Shown here: one piece after another, positions 9,384 to 18,693 of the stretch
Layout: each line of letters starts with the position of its first letter
Numbering within the stretch: position 1 is the stretch's first letter
DNA from: Kytococcus aerolatus
GTDB lineage: Bacteria > Actinomycetota > Actinomycetes > Actinomycetales > Dermatophilaceae
Length of the DNA stretch: 64,000 nt
Assembly: GCF_900187395.1 (NCBI RefSeq)
Contig: NZ_FYEZ01000001.1
Span: 248,001 to 312,000 of the forward strand
Reading direction: 5' to 3'
Notes under the pieces: generated by a model
Told to the model about the DNA's origin: nothing
The model's database searches: none
Seen by the model: the letters and a program-made list of their open reading frames with translations, nothing else
Position numbers and translations under genes: made by a program

Positions 9384-11057
9384 ATGAACGCGGCTGATCA
9401 GACCACGTCCACCCCCGAGGGACCCCAGGACCCGACGGGCGAGCAGGCAGTGACCCGGGAGGAGACGCCCGAGCGGGCCACCGCCCCGGCACCCGCCGAG
9501 GAGGCCCCTGAGCAGGCCCCCTCCGAGGGCGCCCCTGCCCAGGAGGCCCCTGCGCAGGCACCGGCAGCGCCGGCCCCGCGCCCCACGCCCGGTGCGATGC
9601 CGACCCCCGGCGCCCTCGCCGGGCGGCGCCCGGCGCCCCCGGTCACCCCCGTGGCCGACGGTTCCGCGGAGTCCGATCAGCGCCCCGCCGGCAGCCCGGA
9701 GCGCGCCGGACGCAAGCAGCGCACCACCCCCCAGCACGCCACCTTCGTGCCCACCCCGGTGCCCGGTCCCCTCGTGGACACCTCCGAGCTCTCGGGTGAC
9801 ATGGCCCGCTTCGGCTCGCTGGACGAGTCCGGACAGGTCGTGCGCACCGACGCCGACGGCACCACCACCGTGGTCGGCAGCTATCCCGACGCCGCACCCG
9901 AGCAGGCCGTCGGCTACTTCGTGCGCAAGTTCGAGGAGGTCGCCGCCTCGGCCACCCTCCTGGCCCAGCGCATCCACGCCGGCAGCGTGATGGCCGCCGA
10001 GGGGCGCCAGTCGCTCGAGGCGATCCGTCAGCAGGTCGAGGAGACCCCGATGGTCGGCGACTACGCGGCTCTCCACCGGGTGCTGGAGGAGCTCACCGAG
10101 GCGCTGCGCGAGAAGGAGCGGATCGACCAGCAGCAGCGCGCCGAGGCCCGCGCAGAGGCTGCCGCCGAGCGCGAGAAGCTCGTGGTGGAGGCCGAGACGA
10201 TCGCCGCCACCGCCCCGGAGCAGATGCAGTGGAAGCAGGCCAGCGCCCGCATGCGCGGCATGGTCGAGGAGTGGAAGGCGATGCAGCGCGCGCAGATCCG
10301 CCTCGACAAGCCGACCGAGAGCGAGCTCTGGCAGCGTCTGGCCGCCGCGCGCAACACCTTCGACAAGGTGCGCAAGGCCCACTTCGCCCAGCTGGACGCC
10401 GAGCGCGAGGAGGCCCGCCGCCGCAAGGAGGAGCTCGTCGTCCAGGCCGAGCGGCTCTCGACGAGCACCGACTTCGACGCCACCCCCGGTGCCTTCAAAC
10501 GCCTGATGCAGGACTGGAAGCGGGCCGGGCGGGCTCCCCGCACCGTGGACGACCAGCTCTGGGAGCGCTTCCGCGCCGCCCAGGACGCCTTCTTCGACGC
10601 GAAGGACGCCCGGGCCGCGGCCGAGGACGAGGAGCTGGCCGCCAACCTGCCGGCCAAGGAAGCCCTCCTCGTCGAGGCCGAGGCCCTGCTCCCGGTGAAG
10701 GACCTGGAGGCCACCAAGAAGCGGCTCCGAGCCATCCAGGACCGTTTCGAGGCCGCCGGCAGGGTTCCCCGCAAGGATGTCAAGCGCATCGAGGGCCGCA
10801 TGCGCGCCGTCGAGCAGGCGGTGCGTGACGCCGAGGACGCCCAGTGGACGCAGACGAAGCCCGAGCAGGCCCGTCGCGCCAGCGCCTTCGCGACCCAGCT
10901 CGAGGGTGCCGTGCAGGAGCTGGAGGCCAAGCTCGCCAAGGCGGAGACCTCCGGTGACGAGAAGCGGGCCGCCAAGGTCCGGCAGGAGCTCGAGACCAAG
11001 CGTCAGTGGCTCGAGCAGGCCCAGTCCGGGCTCGAGGAGTTCGGGGGTGGCCGGTGA
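9384..11057 (+). CDS. DUF349 repeat protein
   Basis: A 557-residue protein. The first 140 or so residues are Pro/Ala/Glu-rich and probably disordered. The rest is a chain of charged helical DUF349 units, recognisable by recurring tryptophans (QMQWKQASARMRGMVEEWK, then MQDWKRAG and LWERFRAAQDAFF), and it ends in coiled coil. The family is widespread in actinobacteria with no settled biochemical role. The next gene starts inside its stop codon (GTGA), so the two are translationally coupled. Confidence 0.88.
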   Translation: MNAADQTTSTPEGPQDPTGEQAVTREETPERATAPAPAEEAPEQAPSEGAPAQEAPAQAPAAPAPRPTPGAMPTPGALAGRRPAPPVTPVADGSAESDQRPAGSPERAGRKQRTTPQHATFVPTPVPGPLVDTSELSGDMARFGSLDESGQVVRTDADGTTTVVGSYPDAAPEQAVGYFVRKFEEVAASATLLAQRIHAGSVMAAEGRQSLEAIRQQVEETPMVGDYAALHRVLEELTEALREKERIDQQQRAEARAEAAAEREKLVVEAETIAATAPEQMQWKQASARMRGMVEEWKAMQRAQIRLDKPTESELWQRLAAARNTFDKVRKAHFAQLDAEREEARRRKEELVVQAERLSTSTDFDATPGAFKRLMQDWKRAGRAPRTVDDQLWERFRAAQDAFFDAKDARAAAEDEELAANLPAKEALLVEAEALLPVKDLEATKKRLRAIQDRFEAAGRVPRKDVKRIEGRMRAVEQAVRDAEDAQWTQTKPEQARRASAFATQLEGAVQELEAKLAKAETSGDEKRAAKVRQELETKRQWLEQAQSGLEEFGGGR

Positions 11058-12400
11058 GCAATCGTCTGGCACGTTTCGACACTGACGAGGTCGCTGACGG
11101 CCTCATCGCCTTCACCGACGCCTCCCCCACCCCCTTCCACGCGGTGGAGACCGCCGCGGGCATCCTCACCGACCACGGCTTCACCGCCGTGGACGAGACC
11201 GCGGCCCTGCCGAGCGAGCCGGGCCGCTGGTTCCTCGTGCGCGGCGGCTCGCTGGTGGCCTGGAGCAGCGAGGACGCCCCGGCAGACCCGGCCACCGGCT
11301 TCCGGCTGGTCGGCGCCCACACGGACTCCCCCAACTTCCGGATCAAGCCGCGCCCGGACGTCCGGAGCGCCGGGCACGCCCAGCTGGCGGTGGAGCCCTA
11401 CGGGGGACTCATCACCAACTCGTGGCTGGACCGCGATCTCGGCCTGGCCGGCCGGGTGACCCTGGCCGGGGAGGGTGACGACCCCCTCCTCGGCGGTGAC
11501 CGGGTGGCCGGTACCCACTCGGTGCTCTTCCGGACCGATGAACCGATCCTGCGGATCTCCCGCCTGGCGATCCATCTGGACCGCTCGGTGAAGGAGGGCG
11601 AGAATCTCAACGCCCAGCAGCACCTCGTGCCGCACTGGGCGGTCTCGCCGGACGCCCCGGCCTTCGTCGACTGGCTCGCCCAGGAGCTGGGGGTGCCCGC
11701 CTCGGACGTCCTCGGCTGGGATCTCATGACCCACGACCTCGCGCCCTCGCGCCGGATCGGGATCGACGGCGGGCTGATCTCCGCCCCCCGGATGGACAAC
11801 CTGGCCACCACCTACGCCGCCGTGCGAGCGCTGGTGGACGCCGTGGACGACCCGACGGGCTCCGGCACGGCGATCCCGGCGATCGCCCTCTTCGACCACG
11901 AGGAGATCGGCTCCATGTCGGAGCGCGGGGCCTTCTCGCAGCTGCTCCCGGCCGTCCTGGAGCGGGTTGTGGCCAGCCGCGGCGGCACCCGGGAGGACCA
12001 CCTCCGGGCCCTGGCCGCGACGGTCATCGCCTCGGGCGACATGGCCCACGCCACGCACCCGAACTACGTGGACCGCCACGAGCCCGGCCACCGGATCTCG
12101 CTGAACGGCGGCCCGGTGCTCAAGGTCAACACGAACCTGCGCTACGCGACCGACGGGGTGGGCATCGCCGCCTTCCGGCTGGCCTGCCAGCAGGCCGGGG
12201 TGCCCATGCAGGAGTTCGTGACCCGCTCGGACCTCCCGTGCGGGTCCACCGTGGGCCCGATGACCGCCGCGCTCTCCGGGGCCACGACGGTCGACTTCGG
12301 CGCCCCGACGCTGGCCATGCACAGCGTGCGCGAGCTCGTCGGCACCGCCGACCAGGCCATGTACGCGGCCTGTCTCGCGGCCTTCCTCGACCCGGCCTGA
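11054..12400 (+). CDS. apeB: M18 family aminopeptidase
   Basis: Cytosolic zinc aminopeptidase of the aspartyl-aminopeptidase family, removing N-terminal residues (often acidic ones) from peptides. The 448-residue protein has the metal and catalytic motifs in order: GAHTDSPNF, EGENLNAQQHLVPH, RMDNLATT, DHEEIGS and a late His (LAMHSVREL). The GTG at 11054 overlaps the DUF349 stop by 4 nt and starts right before the conserved N-terminal helix. Confidence 0.92.
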   Translation: MSNRLARFDTDEVADGLIAFTDASPTPFHAVETAAGILTDHGFTAVDETAALPSEPGRWFLVRGGSLVAWSSEDAPADPATGFRLVGAHTDSPNFRIKPRPDVRSAGHAQLAVEPYGGLITNSWLDRDLGLAGRVTLAGEGDDPLLGGDRVAGTHSVLFRTDEPILRISRLAIHLDRSVKEGENLNAQQHLVPHWAVSPDAPAFVDWLAQELGVPASDVLGWDLMTHDLAPSRRIGIDGGLISAPRMDNLATTYAAVRALVDAVDDPTGSGTAIPAIALFDHEEIGSMSERGAFSQLLPAVLERVVASRGGTREDHLRALAATVIASGDMAHATHPNYVDRHEPGHRISLNGGPVLKVNTNLRYATDGVGIAAFRLACQQAGVPMQEFVTRSDLPCGSTVGPMTAALSGATTVDFGAPTLAMHSVRELVGTADQAMYAACLAAFLDPA

Positions 12401-12412
12401 CCCCCGCACCGC

Positions 12413-12458
12413 AGCACCGAGGGGGCGTCCACCAGACGGTGGGCGCCCCCTCGGTGCT
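12413..12458. terminator. Bidirectional terminator between convergent genes
   Basis: A 15-bp perfect stem (AGCACCGAGGGGGCG with its complement) and a 16-nt loop between the aminopeptidase stop and the rel stop. It can serve both converging transcripts. Confidence 0.85.
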
Positions 12459-12487
12459 CTGCCGCCCGGCCGCCGGAGCCGGGGCGG

Positions 12488-14719
12488 TCAGGACGCGCGG
12501 CTCACCGAGTACACCCCGGAGACCTTGCGCAGGGTCGTGATGACGTGGTCGAGGTACTCCACGTCGGCCAGCTCGAACTCCAGCCGGCCGAAGGCCGTCC
12601 GGGCGTCCGGCGAGGTGAAGGACATCTCCGAGAGCACCAGCCCCAGCTCACCGGTGGCCCGCAGCACGTCGGCGGCCAGGCCCAGCCGGTCCAGCGCCTC
12701 GATGTCGAGGCGCACCGTGAAGCTCCCTCGCGAGCTGTCGTCCCAGGCCACCCGCACGAGTCGCTCCGGGCTCTGTTGGAGGCTCTCGGCGTTGGGGCAG
12801 TCGGTCCGGTGCACGGACACCCCCCGCCCGGTCGTCACGTAGCCTAGGATCTCGTCCCCCGGCACCGGGGCGCAGCAGATCGCCAGGTGGGACCACACGT
12901 CGTCCGAGCCCACGATGTGGACCGGGGCCTCCCCCGGCGCCCGGTTGCGCACCACCGGCGTCGACGCGGTCGGCTCCGGCGGCTCCTCCGGGGCGTGGAC
13001 GGCCTTGAGCTGGTCGATGATGTGCTCGACCGACGCCCGGCGCTCCCCGATCGCCTGGAAGACACCGTCCCGGTCCCCCACGGAGAGCTTCTCCGCGACC
13101 GGTGCCATCCCGTCGGCCGAGGTCCACTGCTTGACCGGGTGTCCGGCCTTGCGCAGTGCACGGATCAGCTCGTCCTGCCCCTGCGCGGTGGCCTCGGCCT
13201 TCCGCTCCCGGCTGAACCACTGCTTGATCTTCGAGCGCGCCCGGGGCGTGGCCACGAAGGCGAGCCAGTCGCGGCTCGGCCCCGCCCCCTCGTCCTTCGA
13301 GGTGAGGATCTCCACCGAGTCGCCGTTCTGCAGCACGGTGTCCAGGGGCACCATGCGTCCGTTCACCTTCGCGCCCACGGCCCGGTGCCCGACGTCGGTG
13401 TGGACGCTGTAGGCCATGTCCACCGGGGTGGCCCCCTCCACCAGCGAGATGACCCGCCCCTTGGGGGTGAAGACGAAGACCTCCGCGGACGAGATCTGGA
13501 AGCGCAGGGTGTCCAGGAAGTCCTCGCCGCGGGTGTCCTGGGCCACCTCCACCGTCTCGCGCAGCCAGGAGAGGTCCTGGGTGGACCGGCGCCCCGTGGC
13601 CGCGGCCTTCTGCCCCGGGCTCTTGTAGCGCCAGTGGGCGGCCACCCCGTACTCGGCGAAGCGGTGCATCTCGTGGGTCCGGATCTGGATCTCGACCGGC
13701 TTGCCGCCGGGGCCCATCACCGAGGTGTGCAGCGACTGGTAGCCGTTGGACTTCGGCGTGGCGATGTAGTCCTTGATCCGGCTCGGCAGGGGCGTGTACA
13801 GCGAGTGCACGAGGCCCAGTGCGTGGTAGCAGTCGCCCACGTCGTCCACCAGGAGGCGCAACGCGACGAGGTCGTGGATCTGGTCGAGGCTGCGTCCGCG
13901 GACGGTCATCTTCTGGTAGATCGACCAGTAGTGCTTCTCCCGCCCGGTGATGACCACCGGGATCCGGGCCTCGGCCATCGCCCGCTCCAGCTCGGTGCGG
14001 ATGCGCCCGAGGTAGTGCTCGCGGGCCGGGGCGGCCTCGGCCACCTGGTTCACGACCGCCTCGTAGACGTCCGGGAGCATGAACCGGAAGGACAGGTCCT
14101 CCAGCTCCCACTTGATGGCGTTCATGCCCATGCGGTGCGCCAACGAGGTGTAGATCTCCAACGTCTCCTGCGCCTTGCGACGGGCGCTCTCCGGGGAGAC
14201 GTAGCGCCAGGTGCGGGCGTTGTGGAGGCGGTCGGCCAGCTTGATGACCAGCACCCGGATGTCCTGGGACATGGCCACGACCATCTTGCGGACCGTCTCG
14301 GCCTGGGCGCTGTCGCCGTAGCGGACCTTGTCGAGCTTGGTCACGCCGTCGACGAGGAGGGCGATCTCGGGGCCGAAGTCCTTCTCGAGCTGCTCCTGGG
14401 AGTAGCTGGTGTCCTCGACCGTGTCGTGGAGCAGGGCCGCGACCACCGTGGCGGCGTCCATGCCGAGATCGGCCAGCAGCCCGGCGACGGCGACCGGGTG
14501 GGTGATGTACGGGTCGCCGCTCTTGCGGAACTGGCCCTCGTGGGCCTCGGCCGCCACCCGGTAGGCGCGTTCGACGACCCCGAGGTCGGCCCGGTCACCG
14601 CGGTGCCGGAGCTGCCGCAGTACCGGGGCCAGCTCGGGGGTCTCGGTGCGGGCGGTCCCGAAGCGGGCGAGGCGCTCGCGCACCGTCCACCCGGGGGCGC
14701 TCCGTGGTTGCTGCGACAT
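12488..14719 (-). CDS. rel: Bifunctional (p)ppGpp synthetase/hydrolase
   Basis: The single Rel-type enzyme of actinobacteria that makes and breaks the stringent-response alarmone. The 743-residue protein has the HD hydrolase domain (LLHDTVEDT, His98-Asp99), the synthetase domain (KSNGYQSLHTSV), a TGS domain (FTPKGRVISLVEGATPVDMAYSVHTDVG), a helical/zinc-finger-type region and a C-terminal ACT domain. The ATG at 14719 follows TATCCT (14726-14731) by 6 nt and is probably leaderless. apt sits upstream, the conserved secDF-apt-rel order. Confidence 0.96.
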   Translation of the reverse strand: MSQQPRSAPGWTVRERLARFGTARTETPELAPVLRQLRHRGDRADLGVVERAYRVAAEAHEGQFRKSGDPYITHPVAVAGLLADLGMDAATVVAALLHDTVEDTSYSQEQLEKDFGPEIALLVDGVTKLDKVRYGDSAQAETVRKMVVAMSQDIRVLVIKLADRLHNARTWRYVSPESARRKAQETLEIYTSLAHRMGMNAIKWELEDLSFRFMLPDVYEAVVNQVAEAAPAREHYLGRIRTELERAMAEARIPVVITGREKHYWSIYQKMTVRGRSLDQIHDLVALRLLVDDVGDCYHALGLVHSLYTPLPSRIKDYIATPKSNGYQSLHTSVMGPGGKPVEIQIRTHEMHRFAEYGVAAHWRYKSPGQKAAATGRRSTQDLSWLRETVEVAQDTRGEDFLDTLRFQISSAEVFVFTPKGRVISLVEGATPVDMAYSVHTDVGHRAVGAKVNGRMVPLDTVLQNGDSVEILTSKDEGAGPSRDWLAFVATPRARSKIKQWFSRERKAEATAQGQDELIRALRKAGHPVKQWTSADGMAPVAEKLSVGDRDGVFQAIGERRASVEHIIDQLKAVHAPEEPPEPTASTPVVRNRAPGEAPVHIVGSDDVWSHLAICCAPVPGDEILGYVTTGRGVSVHRTDCPNAESLQQSPERLVRVAWDDSSRGSFTVRLDIEALDRLGLAADVLRATGELGLVLSEMSFTSPDARTAFGRLEFELADVEYLDHVITTLRKVSGVYSVSRAS

Positions 14720-14743
14720 GACGCGAGGATACGCGGCGTCGTC

Positions 14744-14771
14744 CACCCGGGGGCGCCGTGGTCCCCGGGTG
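14744..14771 (-). terminator. Hairpin between apt and rel
   Basis: CACCCGGGG and CCCCGGGTG form a 9-bp perfect stem around a 10-nt loop, 50 nt after the apt stop. Together with the rel -10 hexamer next to its start, this suggests apt transcription ends here and rel is transcribed on its own. Confidence 0.6.
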
Positions 14772-14821
14772 TGAGGCGTCTCTCCCCCGCCAGCTCGCGA
14801 GGTCGCCCTCCGGGGGGGTGG

Positions 14822-15436
14822 TCAGGCCTCGTCGACCAGCAGACTCACGACGTCGTATCCGGGGAGGTGGTCACGGCCGTGGAGGAAGGCCAGCTCGAGC
14901 ACGACCTCGACCCCGGCGACGGTGGCCCCGCAGGCCTCCACCAGCTGGCAGCACGCGGCGGCCGTCCCCCCGGTGGCCAGGACGTCGTCCACGACCAGGA
15001 CCCGGTCCCCCGGCTGCAGCGCGTCCTGGTGCATCTCGATGACGGCCTCGCCGTACTCCAGCGAGTAGCTCACCCGGTGGGTCTCGCCGGGCAGCTTGCC
15101 CGCCTTGCGGACCGGCACGAACCCGACGCCCAGGGCGTGGGCCATCACCGAGCCGAGGATGAACCCGCGGGCCTCGATGCCCACCACGACGTCCACCGCC
15201 CCGGCCCGGCGCCGGACCACGTCGGCCACCACGGCCCGGCTGGCGGCGGGGTCACGCAGCAGCGGCGTGAAGTCCTTGAAGACCACGCCCGGCTCCGGGA
15301 AGTCCGGGATGGCCCGCAGCCGCGAGGCCACCAGCTGACGCAGCTCCTCGCCCTGCGGTTCGGCATCGACATCCCAGGTGGTCACCGTGGTCTCCTTCGT
15401 CGTCCCCGGCGCGCCGGAGTCCTGCTCCTGGTTCAT
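14822..15436 (-). CDS. apt: Adenine phosphoribosyltransferase
   Basis: Makes AMP from adenine and PRPP. The 204-residue protein carries the PRPP-binding signature VLVVDDVLATGGT, the substrate loop GIEARGFILG and the N-terminal IPDFPEPGVVFKD typical of Apt. About 28 low-complexity residues precede the fold. The start ATG at 15436 lies 11 nt after the secF stop. Confidence 0.95.
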   Translation of the reverse strand: MNQEQDSGAPGTTKETTVTTWDVDAEPQGEELRQLVASRLRAIPDFPEPGVVFKDFTPLLRDPAASRAVVADVVRRRAGAVDVVVGIEARGFILGSVMAHALGVGFVPVRKAGKLPGETHRVSYSLEYGEAVIEMHQDALQPGDRVLVVDDVLATGGTAAACCQLVEACGATVAGVEVVLELAFLHGRDHLPGYDVVSLLVDEA

Positions 15437-15447
15437 GGGTCCTCCAC

Positions 15448-16710
15448 TCACTGCCCGGCCCACGACGCGGGGTGACGCTCCCGCCCCCCGGCAGCGATGG
15501 TACGACCTGCCCCGACGACCTCGTCGGTGAGATCACGCCCGCGGCCCGGGCGCTCCTGCTCGGCGGCGGCCTGCTCCCCGGCCGACTCCGGGACCGGGAT
15601 GGCCTGGGTGGCGTCCGAGACCGCACCGGCGGGGTGCGCCCCACCGGCAGGGGCCTGCGAGCCGCCGACCTCCTCGGCGTCCTGCCGACGACGCTCCAGG
15701 ATCGCCGCCGCGCGGGCGCGCTGGCGCTGGCGCACCTCGACGTCGTGCGCCTGCACCTCCGGCTCCCGCTGGCGCAGGGCCACGAGCACGGGGGTGGCGA
15801 TGAAGATCGAGGAGAAGGTCCCCACGGCCATGCCGATGAACAGGGCCAGGCTCAGGTCGAGCAGTGTGCCGGCCCCCAGCTTGGCGAAACCGACCACGAG
15901 GATCGCCCCGACCGGCAGCAGCGCCACGACCGAGGTGTTGATCGACCGGATGAGGGTCTGGTTCATGGCCATGTTCGCGGCCTGGGCGAAGGTCTTCGTG
16001 TGGTGGGCCCGGGCGTCCTCGGTGTTCTCCCGCACCTTGTCGAAGACCACGACGGTGTCGTACAGGGAGTAGCCGAGGATGGTCAGGAAGCCGATCACGG
16101 ACGCCGGGGAGACCTCGAACCCGGCCAGTGCGTAGGCACCGACGGTGAAGATCATGTCGTGGAAGAGCGCGACCATGGCCGCCAGCGCCATCTTCCACGT
16201 CCGGAAGTAGAGGGCCAGCAGCACCGAGACGAGGCTCAGGAAGACGACCAGGGCGGTCAGGGCCTTCTTGCTGACGGCCTCGCCCCAGGACGGGCCGACC
16301 AGGGAGGCCGCGACGTCCTTCTCCGGCACGTCGAACTCCTGGGCCACCGCCTTCCGGGCGCTGTCCAGAGCGGTGGTGCCCTCCTCCAGCGCGCTGGTCT
16401 GGATCCGGACGGTGTCCCCACCGATGACGCTGGAGCGGACGGTGTCACCCCCCGCGCCGGCACTCTCCAGGGCGCGCTGGGCGGCCGCCTCGTAGCCCGA
16501 GCTGTCCTCGACCCCGGCCACGCGGAAGTCCGAGCCACCGGTGAACTCCAGACCCAGGTTGATGCCCCGCCCGAAGAGGCCGACGAGGCTCAGCAGGATG
16601 AGCCCCAACGAGACGAGGTACCAGATCTTCTGCCGGCCGATGAAGTCGAACTGGCGGCGCCCGGTGTACAGGTCGTTGCCGAGCCGCGCGAACGCGTTCG
16701 TGCCGATCAT
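15448..16710 (-). CDS. secF: Protein-export membrane protein SecF
   Basis: Subunit of the SecDF proton-driven translocation motor. The 420-residue protein has six predicted membrane helices, the N-terminal LGLEFTGGSDFRV D1-like motif and the SecF core GFLTILGYSLYDTVVVFDKVRENT. A charged Arg/Gln-rich cytoplasmic tail of about 130 residues follows the last helix and is longer than in enterobacteria. It starts on the last base of the secD stop codon. Confidence 0.95.
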   Translation of the reverse strand: MIGTNAFARLGNDLYTGRRQFDFIGRQKIWYLVSLGLILLSLVGLFGRGINLGLEFTGGSDFRVAGVEDSSGYEAAAQRALESAGAGGDTVRSSVIGGDTVRIQTSALEEGTTALDSARKAVAQEFDVPEKDVAASLVGPSWGEAVSKKALTALVVFLSLVSVLLALYFRTWKMALAAMVALFHDMIFTVGAYALAGFEVSPASVIGFLTILGYSLYDTVVVFDKVRENTEDARAHHTKTFAQAANMAMNQTLIRSINTSVVALLPVGAILVVGFAKLGAGTLLDLSLALFIGMAVGTFSSIFIATPVLVALRQREPEVQAHDVEVRQRQRARAAAILERRRQDAEEVGGSQAPAGGAHPAGAVSDATQAIPVPESAGEQAAAEQERPGRGRDLTDEVVGAGRTIAAGGRERHPASWAGQ

Positions 16711-18590
16711 CAGGCGGTCACCTCCGAGGTGGTGGCGGTGGCTCCCGCCGGCTCCGGGTCGCGGAAGCGGCCACGACCCACGTAGGTGCTGCGGCGCGCC
16801 CCGAGGCTCTCGGGGTTCATGCCGGACAGGGGGTGCCCGTCGCCGAAGAAGCGGGTCTGGGCCAGCAGGGTCACCACAGGGTGGGTGAAGAGCATCACGA
16901 CGACGAGGTCGATGAGCGTGGTGAGGCCGAGCATGAACGCGAAGGCCTTCACGTTGGCCTCGCTCATGAGGTACAGGATCACGGCCGCCAGCAGGTTGAC
17001 CGCGTCGGAGACGAGGATGGTCCGCTTGGCGCGGGCCCACCCGGTCTCGACGGCGTTGCGCAGCGGCCGCCCCTCACGCACCTCGTCGCGGATGCGCTCG
17101 AAGTAGACGATGAACGAGTCGGCGGTGACACCGATGGCCACGATGAGGCCGGTGATGCCCGCCATCGTGAGGCGCAGGTTGTAGGCCCACCCCAGGAGCA
17201 CGACGCACAGGTAGGCCAGCAGCCCGGCCAGCGCGAGCGAGGCCAGCGTGACCAGGCCCAGCGCCCGGTACTGGAAGAGGGAGTAGACGGCCACCAGGAC
17301 CAGGCCGATGACACCGGCCCAGATGCCCCAGCGCAGCTGCTCGTCGCCGAGGGTGGGGCTGATCTGCTCCGAGGACTGGAGGTTGAAGCTGAAGGGCAGG
17401 GCGCCGAACTTCAGCTGGTCGGCCAGGGCCTCCCCCTCCTCGGGGGTGAAGGCGCCGGTGATCTGGGCCTCGCCGTTGGTGATCGCCTGGTTCATGCCCG
17501 GGGCGCTGATGACCTCGCCGTCGAGCAGCATGGCGAAGCGGTTGAGCGGGGAGTCCTTCGGCTCGGCCACCATCTGGGCGGACAGGTCGGCGAAGATGTC
17601 GGAACCGGCCTCGTCGAGCTCGAGGCTCACGGCGGTGCGGCCGGTCGGGGCGCCCTGCTGGCCCATCTCGGGGCCGGAGGAGGCGTCGGTGATGGCCGAA
17701 CCCGCGATGCGGGTCGGACCGAGCACGTACTTCTCGTGGCCCTGCGAGCTGCAGGTCACGACGAACTCGTCGTCACCGGCCTGCTGGGCCTTCTCCCGCG
17801 CGGCCTGGTCGGTGCAGTCGAGGGACTCCATCTCCTCCAGGACGGCCGGGGGCACGGTGATGTCCTTGGCCTCCTTGTCCACCGGAGCCTTGGTCCCCTG
17901 CGTGGAGCTGGACTTCTCGGCGGACTTCGAGGACTTGTCGGAGCTGGAGGAGGTCCCCGAGCCGGACGACGGGGAGGACTCCGACGTCTTCTTCCCGGAG
18001 CTGCTGGTGGAGGAGTCCGGGGTGGACTGCGCGGGCCACACTCCCTCGGCGCTCGTGGCCTTGCTCGAGGGCTCCTTGCCGGAGGACGAGGTCGTGGCCG
18101 AGCTCTGGTCCGAGCCCTCCCCGGAGTCCTTCTTCCCCCCCTCCTCGTCGGCACCGAAGCCGGGGAGGGTGTCGGTCTGACCTGCTCCGGAGACCGGCTC
18201 GGCCGCCAGGACCTCACGGAAGGTCATCTGCGAGGAGGCCTGCAGGGACTCCAGGACCGCCGGGTCCGGGGTGCCGGGCATGGCCACCGAGATGTTCGTG
18301 CCGCCGAGGGTGGAGACCTCGGCCTCGGCCACGCCGGAGCCGTCCACGCGCTGGCGGATGATGTCGACCGCCTGGTCCACCTGCCCGGAGGTGACCTCCC
18401 GGCCCTGGACCTCGGGCTCGAGGATGATCTGCTGACCGCCCTCGAGGTCCAGCCCCAGCAGGGGGGTGAGCTGTGCACGCGGGTTGCCGGCCAGGTGGGC
18501 CGCCCCCAGTCCGCCGACGAGGAGCATCAGCAGCAGGACAAGGGTCAGCAGGGTGTTCACGGCCTTCGCCCGCTGGGTGCGCATGTTCAT
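16710..18590 (-). CDS. secD: Protein-export membrane protein SecD, with Ser/Lys-rich insert
   Basis: Large subunit of SecDF. The 626-residue protein has an N-terminal membrane helix (residues 9-33), the D1 motif LLGLDLEGGQQI (44-55), the periplasmic P1 domain, then five helices including FNLQSSEQ and GVTADSFIVYFERIRDE. Residues about 144-236 are a low-complexity Ser/Thr/Lys/Glu stretch inserted in the periplasmic part. The ATG at 18590 follows GGGGGTGG; a second ATG two codons later is possible. A TAGACT hexamer (minus strand, 18691-18696) over the ruvB stop may be its own promoter. yajC, normally just upstream, is absent. Confidence 0.93.
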   Translation of the reverse strand: MNMRTQRAKAVNTLLTLVLLLMLLVGGLGAAHLAGNPRAQLTPLLGLDLEGGQQIILEPEVQGREVTSGQVDQAVDIIRQRVDGSGVAEAEVSTLGGTNISVAMPGTPDPAVLESLQASSQMTFREVLAAEPVSGAGQTDTLPGFGADEEGGKKDSGEGSDQSSATTSSSGKEPSSKATSAEGVWPAQSTPDSSTSSSGKKTSESSPSSGSGTSSSSDKSSKSAEKSSSTQGTKAPVDKEAKDITVPPAVLEEMESLDCTDQAAREKAQQAGDDEFVVTCSSQGHEKYVLGPTRIAGSAITDASSGPEMGQQGAPTGRTAVSLELDEAGSDIFADLSAQMVAEPKDSPLNRFAMLLDGEVISAPGMNQAITNGEAQITGAFTPEEGEALADQLKFGALPFSFNLQSSEQISPTLGDEQLRWGIWAGVIGLVLVAVYSLFQYRALGLVTLASLALAGLLAYLCVVLLGWAYNLRLTMAGITGLIVAIGVTADSFIVYFERIRDEVREGRPLRNAVETGWARAKRTILVSDAVNLLAAVILYLMSEANVKAFAFMLGLTTLIDLVVVMLFTHPVVTLLAQTRFFGDGHPLSGMNPESLGARRSTYVGRGRFRDPEPAGATATTSEVTA

Positions 18591-18693
18591 CGCGCCACCC
18601 CCGGGAGGACTCGTTCGCCACACAGCGGCATCGGCGTACCTCGGATCTTGGTTGATGACAGCCGACAGGGCTGGGCCGGCAGCTCGGTGGAGT

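Noticed and set aside
12887-15475. Very long open frame antisense to rel and apt
   Set aside because: In DNA this GC-rich, frames opposite real genes stay open by codon bias. The translation has no motif and the sense strand encodes two unmistakable enzymes.
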